DNA of 13,931 bases from an uncultured Campylobacter sp. Its GTDB lineage: Bacteria; Campylobacterota; Campylobacteria; Campylobacterales; Campylobacteraceae. This document shows, in pieces, positions 1 through 7,627 of the stretch (positions are counted from its first letter, which is position 1; every line of letters begins with the position of its first letter). Position numbers and translations under genes: made by a program. Below the pieces are notes generated by a model that was given only the letters and a program-made list of their open reading frames with translations, did no database searches and was not told the DNA's origin. The DNA lies in assembly GCF_937890585.1 (NCBI RefSeq), contig NZ_CALACG010000153.1, positions 1 through 13,931 on the forward strand, in the 5' to 3' direction.

Positions 1-30
1 TTATTTATACTTTCAAATTACATTCTTTTA

Positions 31-45
31 TGATAATCGTTTTTA
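31..45 (+). promoter_or_regulatory. Probable Fur box upstream of the iron operon
   Basis: The sequence tgataatcgttttta matches the 7-1-7 Fur consensus TGATAAT-N-ATTATCA in all 7 positions of the left half and 4 of 7 in the right half. It lies about 20 bp upstream of the best extended -10 and so would sit over the -35 region, a position suited to iron-dependent repression. Fur control of the p19 locus is known in C. jejuni; binding here is inferred. Confidence 0.6.
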
Positions 46-65
46 TTTTAATCAAAGTAAAGGCT

Positions 66-74
66 TGCTAATAT
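66..74 (+). promoter_or_regulatory. Extended -10 promoter for the FTR1-P19 operon
   Basis: TGCTAATAT fits the TGn-TAtAaT extended -10 form usual for sigma-70 promoters in Campylobacter, which lack a strong -35. Transcription would start near position 81, leaving a leader of about 28 nt that contains the ribosome binding site AGGTGG (95-100), 8 nt before the ATG. A TATATT at 85-90 is a poorer candidate because it would put the start on the ribosome binding site. Confidence 0.55.
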
Positions 75-108
75 TCGGGCAAAATATATTTTACAGGTGG
101 TTTAACTA

Positions 109-2052
109 ATGAATAAATTTTTTAAATTTATGCTTATCATGCTCCTGCCTATCTGGCTTGTGGCAAAAAATGACGACTACACACAAGTCGCAGCTCAGAT
201 AAAAGAGTCATTACAAAAAGTAATAACAGAGTATAGAGCTGGCAATGTCGAGCAAGCAGTTAGCGATACTCAAAATGCTTATTTTGGTCTATTTGAAGAT
301 GTCGAAGCTGGCATCAGAATAAATTTAGGTCAGAAAAAAGCTTACTCTATGGAGAAGCAGTTTGGCGAGATCAGAAAGGCGATAAAAGCTGGCGAAGCAC
401 CAGATGATGTGCAAAAAAGAATAGATCAGATAAATAGCGAAATCGCTGAAGTTCTGCCAGTTATTTTAAATGGACATAAGCTTGTTGGTGAGTACTCAGA
501 CAGCCCAGCACAAGCTGCTACAAGTGGCTATGACACTTCTAAATTTATCCCTGAGTGGAAGGTGGCATTTGAAAATTTATCAGCTGCTCTAGATAAAGCT
601 ATATCAAGCTATGAGGGCGACAAACAAGATGATGCTAAAAATTCTATCCAAGATGCTAAATTTAATGATTATAGAAACACTCAACTTGAAATCGCCGTTC
701 GCCAATATATAGAAAATGGTAAAAGCATAGATGCTGACATCCAAAGAAAGATGGGTGAAGCGATCAGTGGCATCACAAATGGCATAAGCAAAGATGACTT
801 TAAAGTAAAGCTAGAAGAGATCAAAAAGTTAGCTTATGATGCCGTTGCAAAACTCCCAGCTGAGACAGTAAAACTAGCAAAAGTTGATATGAGTAGTGCA
901 GCATCTAGCGATAGCAGCGAAGATAGCGGCACAGACTACACTCAAACTGTTAAAAACATAAATGACAAAATTCAAGCAGCCATCGCGCTTTACAAAGGTG
1001 GCAATAGCGCTAAAGCTATGGGCGATATCCAAGATATCTACTTTGATGAGTTTGAAGGTAGCGGCATGGAGAACAAAGTAGGTGCGATAGATGTAAATTT
1101 AAAAACAGCTATCGAAGCTACATTTGGTAACCTTGTAGCCCTTATGAAATCAGGCGCAGACGAAAAAACACTTGAAGAGAGTGCAAGCAAGATGTCATCT
1201 CAGCTAGCAGCTGCACTTGAGAAAACTAGCGGTTCAAGCTCACCTTGGACGCTATTTATCTGGGCGCTAACTATCATCTTAAGAGAGGGCTTTGAAGCTC
1301 TTATCATCGTTGCAGCCGTCGTTGCATATCTTGTAAAAACTGGCAATGCAAAATCTATGGGCAAGGTAGTATATAGCTCAGTTGGCGTGGCTGTCATCTT
1401 AAGCTTTGTCATGGCTTGGATAATGAACGTCATCTTTGGCGAGGCAGCAGGTCAAAAAAGAGAGCTTATGGAAGGCATCACGATGCTTGTTGCAGTGGGA
1501 CTTCTATTTTATGTTGGCTTCTGGCTTCTTTCAAATGCTGGCGCTAAAAAATGGAACGACTACATCAAATCTCACTTATCTGAGTCTATCTCAAGTGGCT
1601 CAAGCACGATGCTTTGGTGGACTGTATTTTTAGCGGTATTTAGAGAGGGCGCTGAGACAGTGCTATTTTATCAAGCGCTTATCTTTGACGCAAAAGACTC
1701 AGCTGGCTACTCAATGATCGCAGCTGGCTTTGTTGTAGGTCTTATCGTTCTTTTAATAGTCTATTTCTTATTTAAAATTTTCGCTATTAAAATTCCTATT
1801 AAGCCATTTTTTATATTTACATCAGCTATCATCTTTTACATGTCGATCGTCTTTGTTGGCAAGGGCGTTGGCGAGCTAGTTGAGGGCAAAATTTTCATCC
1901 CAACTATCATAAAAGGACTAAATTTCCCTGACTGGATGAGAGACTGGCTAGGACTTATGCCATATTACGAGAGTTTAGTACCTCAGATCATTATGGTGCT
2001 TGCCCTAATTATAGGCATCGTTATCATGAAATCAAAACAAAATAAAAACTAA
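109..2052 (+). CDS. ftr1: FTR1-family iron permease with large periplasmic domain
   Basis: Inner-membrane iron permease, the counterpart of C. jejuni Cj1658 and E. coli FetM. Residues 1-19 form a signal peptide (cleavage likely after LVA). Residues 23 to about 375 are a helical, charged periplasmic region containing three related segments (about 23-100, 147-245, 275-370) and a Ser-rich linker near 262-275. The C-terminal part (about 379-641) has roughly seven membrane helices and carries both hallmark RExxE iron-binding motifs, REGFE at 392-396 and REGAE at 512-516, plus RELMEG at 451-456. At 647 aa it is much longer than yeast Ftr1 because of the N-terminal domain, as is normal for FetM-like members. 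The start is supported by AGGTGG 8 nt upstream. It is first in the operon, 20 nt ahead of the P19 gene. Expected role: moving iron delivered by P19 into the cytoplasm. Family assignment is firm; ion valence and energetics are not shown by the sequence. Confidence 0.93.
   Translation: MNKFFKFMLIMLLPIWLVAKNDDYTQVAAQIKESLQKVITEYRAGNVEQAVSDTQNAYFGLFEDVEAGIRINLGQKKAYSMEKQFGEIRKAIKAGEAPDDVQKRIDQINSEIAEVLPVILNGHKLVGEYSDSPAQAATSGYDTSKFIPEWKVAFENLSAALDKAISSYEGDKQDDAKNSIQDAKFNDYRNTQLEIAVRQYIENGKSIDADIQRKMGEAISGITNGISKDDFKVKLEEIKKLAYDAVAKLPAETVKLAKVDMSSAASSDSSEDSGTDYTQTVKNINDKIQAAIALYKGGNSAKAMGDIQDIYFDEFEGSGMENKVGAIDVNLKTAIEATFGNLVALMKSGADEKTLEESASKMSSQLAAALEKTSGSSSPWTLFIWALTIILREGFEALIIVAAVVAYLVKTGNAKSMGKVVYSSVGVAVILSFVMAWIMNVIFGEAAGQKRELMEGITMLVAVGLLFYVGFWLLSNAGAKKWNDYIKSHLSESISSGSSTMLWWTVFLAVFREGAETVLFYQALIFDAKDSAGYSMIAAGFVVGLIVLLIVYFLFKIFAIKIPIKPFFIFTSAIIFYMSIVFVGKGVGELVEGKIFIPTIIKGLNFPDWMRDWLGLMPYYESLVPQIIMVLALIIGIVIMKSKQNKN
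175..1218 (+). repeat. Threefold diverged repeat in the FTR1 periplasmic domain
   Basis: Protein-level repeat. Segments beginning near residues 23, 147 and 275 share the pattern of a helix ending in Tyr and Gly-x (ITEYRAGN, ISSYEGDK, IALYKGGN), then a hydrophilic stretch with a conserved Ala and an aromatic (NAYFGLFE, DAKFNDYR, DIYFDEFE), then an amphipathic helix ending in a Gly (AIKAG, ITNGI, LMKSG). Copies 1 and 3 are closest and both begin with DYTQ. The DNA copies are too diverged for recombination. Read by eye, so boundaries are approximate. Confidence 0.6.
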
Positions 2053-2072
2053 TCTTATTTAAAGGAGAGGAA

Positions 2073-2594
2073 ATGAATAAAATTCTTAGTTCAGCTCTAG
2101 CACTTAGTCTAGCAGCTGGTTTTGCACTTGCTGGAGAGCACCCAATCGGCGAGCCTGTTGAGGCTAATGGCATGGAGATAGCTGCAGTTTATCTTGAGCC
2201 AATCGACATGGAGCCAAAAGGCGTTGATCTAGCTCCAAGCTTGGCTGATCTTCACTTAGAAGCTGACATCCACGCTATAAAAGGCAACAAAAACGGCTTT
2301 GGCGAAGGCGAGTGGATCCCATATCTAAAGATCAACTATGAGCTAAAAAACCTTGATAATGGTAAAACTAAAAAAGGTACATTTATGCCTATGGTTGCAA
2401 GCGATGGCCCACACTACGGTGCTAACGTAAAAATGGATACAGGTGTTGGTAACTATGAGCTTAAATTCCACATCGACAATCCAGAAAAACAAGGCTTTGG
2501 TCGCCACGCTGACAAAGAGACTGGTGTTGGTAAATGGTTTGAGCCTTTCACAACAACTTATAAATTTCAATGGACAGGTGGTCCTGTTAAATAA
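2073..2594 (+). CDS. p19: Periplasmic iron-transport protein P19
   Basis: Periplasmic metal-binding protein of the P19/Tp34/FetP family (PF10634), 173 aa. A signal peptide ends at Ala20 (GFALA|GEHP). Residues that align with the known C. jejuni metal site are all present: His61 and Glu63 (HLEAD), Met107 (MPM), His114 (GPHYG) and His145 (GFGRH); in C. jejuni mature numbering these correspond to H42, E44, M88, H95 and H132. The conserved blocks SLADLHLEADIHA and PEKQGFGRH and the C-terminal GVGKWFEPF are typical. Compared with C. jejuni P19 as I recall it, the loop after Met121 is about six residues shorter. A strong AAAGGAGAGG lies just before the ATG, suggesting high translation. The family forms dimers binding copper and iron, and probably passes iron to the FTR1 permease encoded just upstream. 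An intrinsic terminator follows directly. Confidence 0.95.
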   Translation: MNKILSSALALSLAAGFALAGEHPIGEPVEANGMEIAAVYLEPIDMEPKGVDLAPSLADLHLEADIHAIKGNKNGFGEGEWIPYLKINYELKNLDNGKTKKGTFMPMVASDGPHYGANVKMDTGVGNYELKFHIDNPEKQGFGRHADKETGVGKWFEPFTTTYKFQWTGGPVK

Positions 2595-2601
2595 TCACTT
2601 T

Positions 2602-2622
2602 GGGGCGTTCTCGCCCCTTTTT
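2602..2622 (+). terminator. Intrinsic terminator inside the iron cluster
   Basis: A perfect 6-bp G+C-rich stem GGGGCG/CGCCCC (2602-2607 with 2612-2617), a four-base loop TTCT and five T residues (2618-2622). It begins 8 nt after the P19 stop codon and ends 24 nt before the DUF2318 ATG, leaving no room for a promoter in between. It should lower transcription of the downstream genes relative to ftr1-p19, or end some transcripts there. Confidence 0.8.
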
Positions 2623-2645
2623 AAAAATTCTCATAGGGTTTAGTT

Positions 2646-4025
2646 ATGTCAATTTACTTCTATCAGGTCTTTTTAGCCCTCCTTGGATTTACGCTTTTTG
2701 CTGCCTTAAATAACAATGGCAAAAGTTTAAAAACGATCTTTTTACCGTCATTTCTTGGCGTTGTTGCTGGTGTGCTTATCTTTAAAGCTGCTCGTCATGC
2801 GCTTGTTGATGATCAGTTTAAAATTTTCATAGATTCTGTGACACTGGTTTTTTTACTAATTAGCATTTTATGGATATTTTTCGAGCTTAAGATAGCAAAA
2901 ATCGTAACATTTTTTATTTTAGGCATCGGCTTTGGCTTTGGCTATAGCTCAAGTAGCGCTTTGTTCCCACTTTTTGGCGGCGAGCTGCTTGACACGCTTT
3001 CAGTCATTAGCTTCTTTTTGATGATCTTTGCGATGATCTTGATACTGTTTTTATTTTTCTTCATTTCAAATTTAAAAGCAAGCATCCCATCATCAATAGC
3101 TAAAATTTTAGCTCTTATCACATTAGTATTTTTGCTAGTTGATAGAAGCTCACAAACTGCACTTGAGCTTTTACGTGCAGGCGCTTTAAAGATAAGTAGC
3201 GAGCTAAATTCTAAAATTTTATCTATCAGCGCAAAAGGCATCTACGTCACAGAATTTAGTGCCTATTTTTACATAGCAGTGATCCTTCTTTTATGCATCA
3301 TCGCGCTTTGCTTTGTGCCAAAGAGTATCGATAAGAGCACGTTTGGCTCTATCAAATACCGCTTTACAAAAGCCATTAGAGAAAATGTCTTTGACAATGC
3401 AAAATTTGCATTTTGCAGCGTTTTAATAGCGCTTGGATTTTCACTTTATTTTGATCTTTACGCATCTCGCCCACCTCAAATTTCAGAGCCGGTCTTGGTT
3501 GAGCCAGTGGGAGATAAATTTATATTTGATGTTGATATGTTGAAAGATAATGAACTTCACAGATTTGCCTACATCACAGATGAGGGCAAGCAGATAAGAT
3601 TTTTCTTGCTAAACCGTTTTAGCGACCGCCCATCTCCAGTCATCGTCTTTGACTCGTGCATGATTTGTGGCGATATGGGCTATATAAAAAGAGGCAATGA
3701 CCTTATTTGTATCTCTTGTAATGTTAGAATTTTCTTGCCGTCAGTTGGCAAAGAGGGTGGTTGTAACCCGATCCCTATGGCATTTACCTTTGATGGTAAA
3801 AATATCATAGTTGATTACAAAACGATCGTCGCAGGGGCAAACTACTTCAGCAAGGTTGTCGAAAAGATGGTACTTGACCCAGTTAGTCGCAAAAAGGTGA
3901 GCAATCTTGATTCAAGATCATATTTATACTACGGACGCACATATTTCTTTGAGAGCAACGAAACTCAGGCGAAATTTGAAGCAAATCCAGAAAAATATGT
4001 AGAAACAAATGGAACGTTAAAATGA
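2646..4025 (+). CDS. DUF2318 (FtrD-like) membrane protein with C-terminal YHS-like domain
   Basis: Polytopic membrane protein of 459 aa, the counterpart of C. jejuni Cj1660. About eight hydrophobic helices span residues 1-272. The DUF2318 domain (about 300-405) follows, with five cysteines: C338 and C341 (CMIC), C355 and C358 (CISC), and C373 in GGCNPI. These two CxxC pairs plus a fifth Cys are the family's metal or Fe-S binding signature. Residues about 409-452 look like a YHS domain (DPVSRKKV, YYGRTYFF, FEANPEKY), but the usual metal-ligand cysteines are replaced (DPVS instead of DPVC; FESNETQAKF without cysteines). The start has only a weak site (TAGGG). The stop overlaps the next start as ATGA. 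An electron-transfer or iron-handling role beside FTR1/P19 is inferred; its side of the membrane is not proven by sequence. Confidence 0.85.
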   Translation: MSIYFYQVFLALLGFTLFAALNNNGKSLKTIFLPSFLGVVAGVLIFKAARHALVDDQFKIFIDSVTLVFLLISILWIFFELKIAKIVTFFILGIGFGFGYSSSSALFPLFGGELLDTLSVISFFLMIFAMILILFLFFFISNLKASIPSSIAKILALITLVFLLVDRSSQTALELLRAGALKISSELNSKILSISAKGIYVTEFSAYFYIAVILLLCIIALCFVPKSIDKSTFGSIKYRFTKAIRENVFDNAKFAFCSVLIALGFSLYFDLYASRPPQISEPVLVEPVGDKFIFDVDMLKDNELHRFAYITDEGKQIRFFLLNRFSDRPSPVIVFDSCMICGDMGYIKRGNDLICISCNVRIFLPSVGKEGGCNPIPMAFTFDGKNIIVDYKTIVAGANYFSKVVEKMVLDPVSRKKVSNLDSRSYLYYGRTYFFESNETQAKFEANPEKYVETNGTLK

Positions 4026-5314
4026 AAAATATGCAACTAAGAATGATAAAAAGCTCGATCACGGGCTCAAAGGTGCAAAAGACGATGGCGTTTATCACCA
4101 TCTTGCTAGCTGCTCTTTTGATAGCGTGCATGCTAAATATCACGCTTAAAATCGGCGATCAAGTGGCAAGCGAGCTTAGAGGCTATGGCTCAAATATCGT
4201 CGTTTTACCACGCGGTGAGAGCCTAAGCATCGAGATCGAGGGTAAAAATTTCACCCCACTAAAATCACAAAATTTGCTCCCAGAGGCTGATCTTTATAAG
4301 ATAAAAGAGATCTTTTGGAGAAATAACATCGTTGCTTTTGCTCCGTTTTTAGAGACAAAGGTCAAAGATGAAAAAGGTAATGAATTTAGCTTTGAAGGCA
4401 CTTATTTTGATAAAAATATCGGCCTAAAAGACGAACCAGAATTTAGCACAGGTGTTAAGAGCTTGTATGGATTTTGGGGTGTTGAGGGCGTTTGGCCAAA
4501 AGATGAGAGCATGGATGAAATTTTAGTAGGAGATGAGCTTGCAAAGGCTAAAAATTTAAAAGTTGGCGACAAGCTTAGCCTTGTGGGCAAAAACGGCACA
4601 AGAGAGGTTAGCGTAGTTGGCATCTTAAAGGGTGCAGGCGACGAGACGCATAAGCTAATAGGCTCGCTCAAGCTTGCTGGCGATCTATCAGGGCATCCTG
4701 GCTCATATACAAAAGCTGAAGTCTCAGCCATGACGATCCCAGAAAACGACCTATCGCTAAAGGCTAGACGAAATTTAGACAACCTTGATAGCGCAGAGTA
4801 CGACAAATGGTACTGCTCGGCCTACGCAGGCTCGATCGCATTTCAGATAGAAGAAAATTTACCAAACGTTAGCGCAAAAGCTAGCCTTCAAGTAAGTGAT
4901 GCGGAGAGTAATATCGTAAAGAAAATTCAAAGTCTAATGGGTATCGTTAGTATCATAGCCCTTGTGGTCTCAGCCATCGGCATAACGTCACTAATGACAA
5001 GTGAAATTTATCGCCGTAAAAAAGAGATTGGCCTTTTAAAAGCCATAGGCGCAAGCAACTTTGAAATTTACGCCCTTTTTGCGAGCGAGAGCCTTGTGGT
5101 GGCATTTTTTGCTGGTATCACGGGAGCATTTTTAGGATACGCGCTAAGCTACGTGATGTCTTACATCATCTTTTCTCACGGCATCGGTATAGCTTGGATC
5201 GTGCTGCCAATAAGCGTGGCATTTGCCTTGCTCATCTCAGTCGTTGGCTCGCTAATGCCAATGAGAAACGTCATAAATTTACTACCTGCGGAGGTGCTAT
5301 ATGACCGCAAATAG
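4022..5314 (+). CDS. FtsX/MacB-type ABC transporter permease (first of pair)
   Basis: ABC permease of the MacB/LolC/FtsX type, 430 aa, corresponding to C. jejuni Cj1661. TM1 lies at about 21-41. A large extracytoplasmic domain fills about 45-300, and the C-terminal FtsX domain has three helices (about 303-324, 349-378, 388-412). The cytoplasmic segment RRKKEIGLLKAIGAS (331-345) is the coupling motif that contacts the ATPase. Residues 262-280 contain a lone cysteine (KWYCSAY). It overlaps the DUF2318 gene by four bases (ATGA) and the second permease by 14, so the products are probably made together and form a heterodimer. Permeases with this topology usually act on envelope proteins or lipids by transmitting movement across the membrane, not by pumping small solutes, so direct iron transport is doubtful. 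Confidence 0.88.
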   Translation: MKNMQLRMIKSSITGSKVQKTMAFITILLAALLIACMLNITLKIGDQVASELRGYGSNIVVLPRGESLSIEIEGKNFTPLKSQNLLPEADLYKIKEIFWRNNIVAFAPFLETKVKDEKGNEFSFEGTYFDKNIGLKDEPEFSTGVKSLYGFWGVEGVWPKDESMDEILVGDELAKAKNLKVGDKLSLVGKNGTREVSVVGILKGAGDETHKLIGSLKLAGDLSGHPGSYTKAEVSAMTIPENDLSLKARRNLDNLDSAEYDKWYCSAYAGSIAFQIEENLPNVSAKASLQVSDAESNIVKKIQSLMGIVSIIALVVSAIGITSLMTSEIYRRKKEIGLLKAIGASNFEIYALFASESLVVAFFAGITGAFLGYALSYVMSYIIFSHGIGIAWIVLPISVAFALLISVVGSLMPMRNVINLLPAEVLYDRK

Positions 5315-6443
5315 CAAATTCTTTTACAATATAATCTACAAAAGCCTAAAAAATGGCTCATCAAGGGTTATGGTTATCGTGATCTCGATCTTGCTTGGAG
5401 CGTGCGTGTGTGCGGCATTTGTCAATGTCTATCTTGACATCGACTCAAAGGTCTCACGCGAGCTAAAAACCTATGGTGCAAATATGATCTTTGCTCCAAA
5501 AGATATGGCGACAAGTGATGATATGAGCGAAAAAACTTATAATGAAATGATCGCTAAAGTGCCAAAAGACAAGCTTCTTGGCGAGAGTGGATATCTCTTT
5601 GCTCAGGCAAATATCGGCCCAACTAATGCCATCGTCATGGGGACAAAATTTAGCAATCTAAAAAAAGTTAAGCCGTTTTTAGATGTTAGAGATGGAACTA
5701 TGATAAATGTCGATTTTGACGATAAAAACGTGCTAATAGGCGTCGATCTTGCTCGTCAAGCTGGCTTTAAAGCAGGCGATGATATAGAAATTCGTGCCAT
5801 TGGCTCAAATGAGAGCATAAATGTAAAGATAAAAGGCGTAGTGGCAAGTGGCGATAAAGAGGACGCTCTTTTGATCACGTCGCTATCTTTGGCTCAGAAA
5901 ATTTCAAACAAAGCTGGCAAGATAAACTACGCAGAGGCCGTCGTGCTTGGAAATTTTGACGAGATAACATCGCTTGCAAAGACTATAAGCAACGACGAAA
6001 TAGTTGCTAAACCAGTGGCAAAGGTCTCAAAGTCTGAGGGCTACATCTTAGAAAAGATCAAGCTTCTAATGGCACTTGTGAGCCTTGTTATCTTACTCAT
6101 TACTTCAATGTGCGTAAATACAACGCTTAGTGCTATCTTGCTCTCTCGATCACGTGAGATCGCACTTCTTAGAGCTATAGGTGCAAGCAAGAAAGATGTG
6201 CTAAGGCTATTTGGCTTTGAGACATTTGTAACAGCGCTTATCTCAGCGTTAGTTGGAGCGTTTTTAGGTTATCTACTAGCTCAAATTTTAGGTTATGCGA
6301 TATTTGATTCTAGTATTGATTTTAGAATTCTAAGCATCCCAGTAGCTGTGGTCATATCACTTCTTTTTGCAGCGATCGCAGCGTTTTACCCGATTAAGCG
6401 GGCACTTAATAACAAAATGGCAGATACACTAAGAGGAGAATGA
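5301..6443 (+). CDS. FtsX/MacB-type ABC transporter permease (second of pair)
   Basis: Second permease of the pair, 380 aa, corresponding to C. jejuni Cj1662. TM1 is at about 21-45, an extracytoplasmic domain spans about 48-248 (roughly 50 residues smaller than its partner's), and the C-terminal FtsX domain has helices at about 252-276, 306-332 and 345-363. The coupling segment SRSREIALLRAIGAS is at 282-296. The sequence is only distantly like the first permease, with shared motifs at TM1 (VSRELKTYGAN vs VASELRGYGSN) and at the coupling helix, indicating an old duplication. Its start, with GGAGG at 5290-5294, lies inside the end of the upstream gene, and the ATPase gene starts one base after its stop codon. 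Confidence 0.88.
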   Translation: MTANSKFFYNIIYKSLKNGSSRVMVIVISILLGACVCAAFVNVYLDIDSKVSRELKTYGANMIFAPKDMATSDDMSEKTYNEMIAKVPKDKLLGESGYLFAQANIGPTNAIVMGTKFSNLKKVKPFLDVRDGTMINVDFDDKNVLIGVDLARQAGFKAGDDIEIRAIGSNESINVKIKGVVASGDKEDALLITSLSLAQKISNKAGKINYAEAVVLGNFDEITSLAKTISNDEIVAKPVAKVSKSEGYILEKIKLLMALVSLVILLITSMCVNTTLSAILLSRSREIALLRAIGASKKDVLRLFGFETFVTALISALVGAFLGYLLAQILGYAIFDSSIDFRILSIPVAVVISLLFAAIAAFYPIKRALNNKMADTLRGE

Positions 6444-6444
6444 T

Positions 6445-7134
6445 ATGCAAAATGCACTAGAACTTAAAAATATTTGTAAAATTTTTGGCGATGTAAAAGC
6501 ACTTGATGATATAAGTTTTGAGGTTAAAAAGGGTGAGTGGGTCAGCGTCATGGGGCCAAGCGGTAGCGGTAAGAGCACACTTGTAAATATCCTTTCTCTA
6601 ATGGATACACCAAGTAGCGGCGTATATATGCTTGGTGGCGATGATGCGAGTAACCTAAATGCCGATGATACGCTTAAATTTAGACGTGAAAAGATCGGAC
6701 TTGTCTTTCAGCAGTTTCACCTCGTGCCATATCTTAGTGCGCTTGAAAACGTGATGATAGCACAGTATTATCATAGCTCAGTCGATGAAGAGGATGCTAA
6801 AAAGGCACTTGAAGCAGTTGGCCTCTCTCACAGACTCACACACAGACCAAGCCAGCTAAGTGGTGGCGAGCAACAACGCCTTTGTATCGCGCGCTCGCTC
6901 ATAAATGACCCTGAAATTTTAATAGCAGATGAGCCAACTGGTAACCTTGATGAGGCAAACGAGAGGATCATACTTGATCTTTTTTGCAAGCTAAGAAAAG
7001 AGGGCAAAACAATACTTCTAGTCACTCACAATCCAGATCTAGGCGAGTATGGCGATAAGATCGTCTATCTAAGACACGGCAAACTAGAGAATATCCGCAC
7101 TATAGAAAATCCAAAGGTGCCAAATGAAATTTAA
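6445..7134 (+). CDS. ABC transporter ATP-binding protein (LolD/MacB type)
   Basis: ABC ATPase of 229 aa that powers the two preceding permeases, corresponding to C. jejuni Cj1663. All motifs are intact: Walker A GPSGSGKST (37-45), Q-loop VFQQFH (87-92), signature LSGGEQQR (138-145), Walker B ILIADEP (158-164, catalytic Glu163), D-loop GNLDE and the switch His195 (THN). Length and the SGGEQQR form place it in the LolD/MacB/FtsE-like group rather than with iron-siderophore importers. The ATG follows the permease stop after one base, with AGGAGA upstream at 6433-6438. The 3' end overlaps the thioredoxin gene by 11 bases. There is no fused permease domain, unlike E. coli MacB. The substrate cannot be read from the sequence. 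Confidence 0.93.
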   Translation: MQNALELKNICKIFGDVKALDDISFEVKKGEWVSVMGPSGSGKSTLVNILSLMDTPSSGVYMLGGDDASNLNADDTLKFRREKIGLVFQQFHLVPYLSALENVMIAQYYHSSVDEEDAKKALEAVGLSHRLTHRPSQLSGGEQQRLCIARSLINDPEILIADEPTGNLDEANERIILDLFCKLRKEGKTILLVTHNPDLGEYGDKIVYLRHGKLENIRTIENPKVPNEI

Positions 7135-7618
7135 ATTTCTATTTTTGTGCCTGGTCGCAGCTCTAGTTATGGGCTGCGTCAAGCAGTATGAGAAGCACCA
7201 CATCACGCTAAATGACTCAAGCGGCATCGACACGCAGTTTTTCCCAACCGAAAAGCGCCTAAAGATAGGTGACAAGCCATATATGCTCTTTTTCTTTGGC
7301 ACTGACTGCGGAGTGTGCAAGGCTGCGATCCCTGATCTAAATTTACTCCAAAAACAATACGGCAAAGATGTTGAATTTATAGGTATTTTAGGGCCTAGCA
7401 AGGGCTTTGATAAAGATATAGAGCTTTTAAAGGAGCACAACATCACCTTTAAAACCACAAGCGATAAGGTTTCGGTGGATTATTTCAGCAAGGCAGTTGG
7501 CGGCGTCATGGGCGTGCCAGTTATCTATTTTTTTGATAAAGATGGTAAGATGCGATCAAAGTTTATCGGTCTTACACCAAAAAGTGTGCTTGAAGGTGCT
7601 ATAAGATCGCTCTTATAG
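7124..7618 (+). CDS. TlpA-like thioredoxin-fold lipoprotein
   Basis: Extracytoplasmic thioredoxin-family protein, 164 aa, corresponding to C. jejuni Cj1664/Cj1665. Residues 1-17 form a lipoprotein signal with the lipobox LVMGC (modified Cys18). The redox motif is CGVC at 62-65 in TDCGVCK, followed by a cis-proline at 132 (GVPVIYFF), as in the TlpA/ResA group. The gene starts inside the end of the ATPase gene, with AAAGG at 7113-7117. It is probably a membrane-tethered disulfide reductase whose partner could be a cysteine protein of the same cluster, such as the DUF2318 domain; this pairing is inferred from context. C. jejuni carries two such genes here while this window has one. Confidence 0.9.
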   Translation: MKFKFLFLCLVAALVMGCVKQYEKHHITLNDSSGIDTQFFPTEKRLKIGDKPYMLFFFGTDCGVCKAAIPDLNLLQKQYGKDVEFIGILGPSKGFDKDIELLKEHNITFKTTSDKVSVDYFSKAVGGVMGVPVIYFFDKDGKMRSKFIGLTPKSVLEGAIRSLL

Positions 7619-7627
7619 GAGTGAAAG

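Noticed and set aside
85..90. TATATT as the -10 of the iron operon
   Set aside because: Transcription would then start about position 97, on the ribosome binding site; TGCTAATAT at 66-74 fits better.
4402..4806. 134-codon minus-strand frame inside the first permease gene
   Set aside because: Antisense shadow of a gene with clear family features; composition is Ser/Pro-rich and no start signals stand out.
7084..7458. 124-codon minus-strand frame opposite the thioredoxin gene
   Set aside because: The plus strand encodes an evident CGVC thioredoxin; the antisense frame has no recognisable motif.
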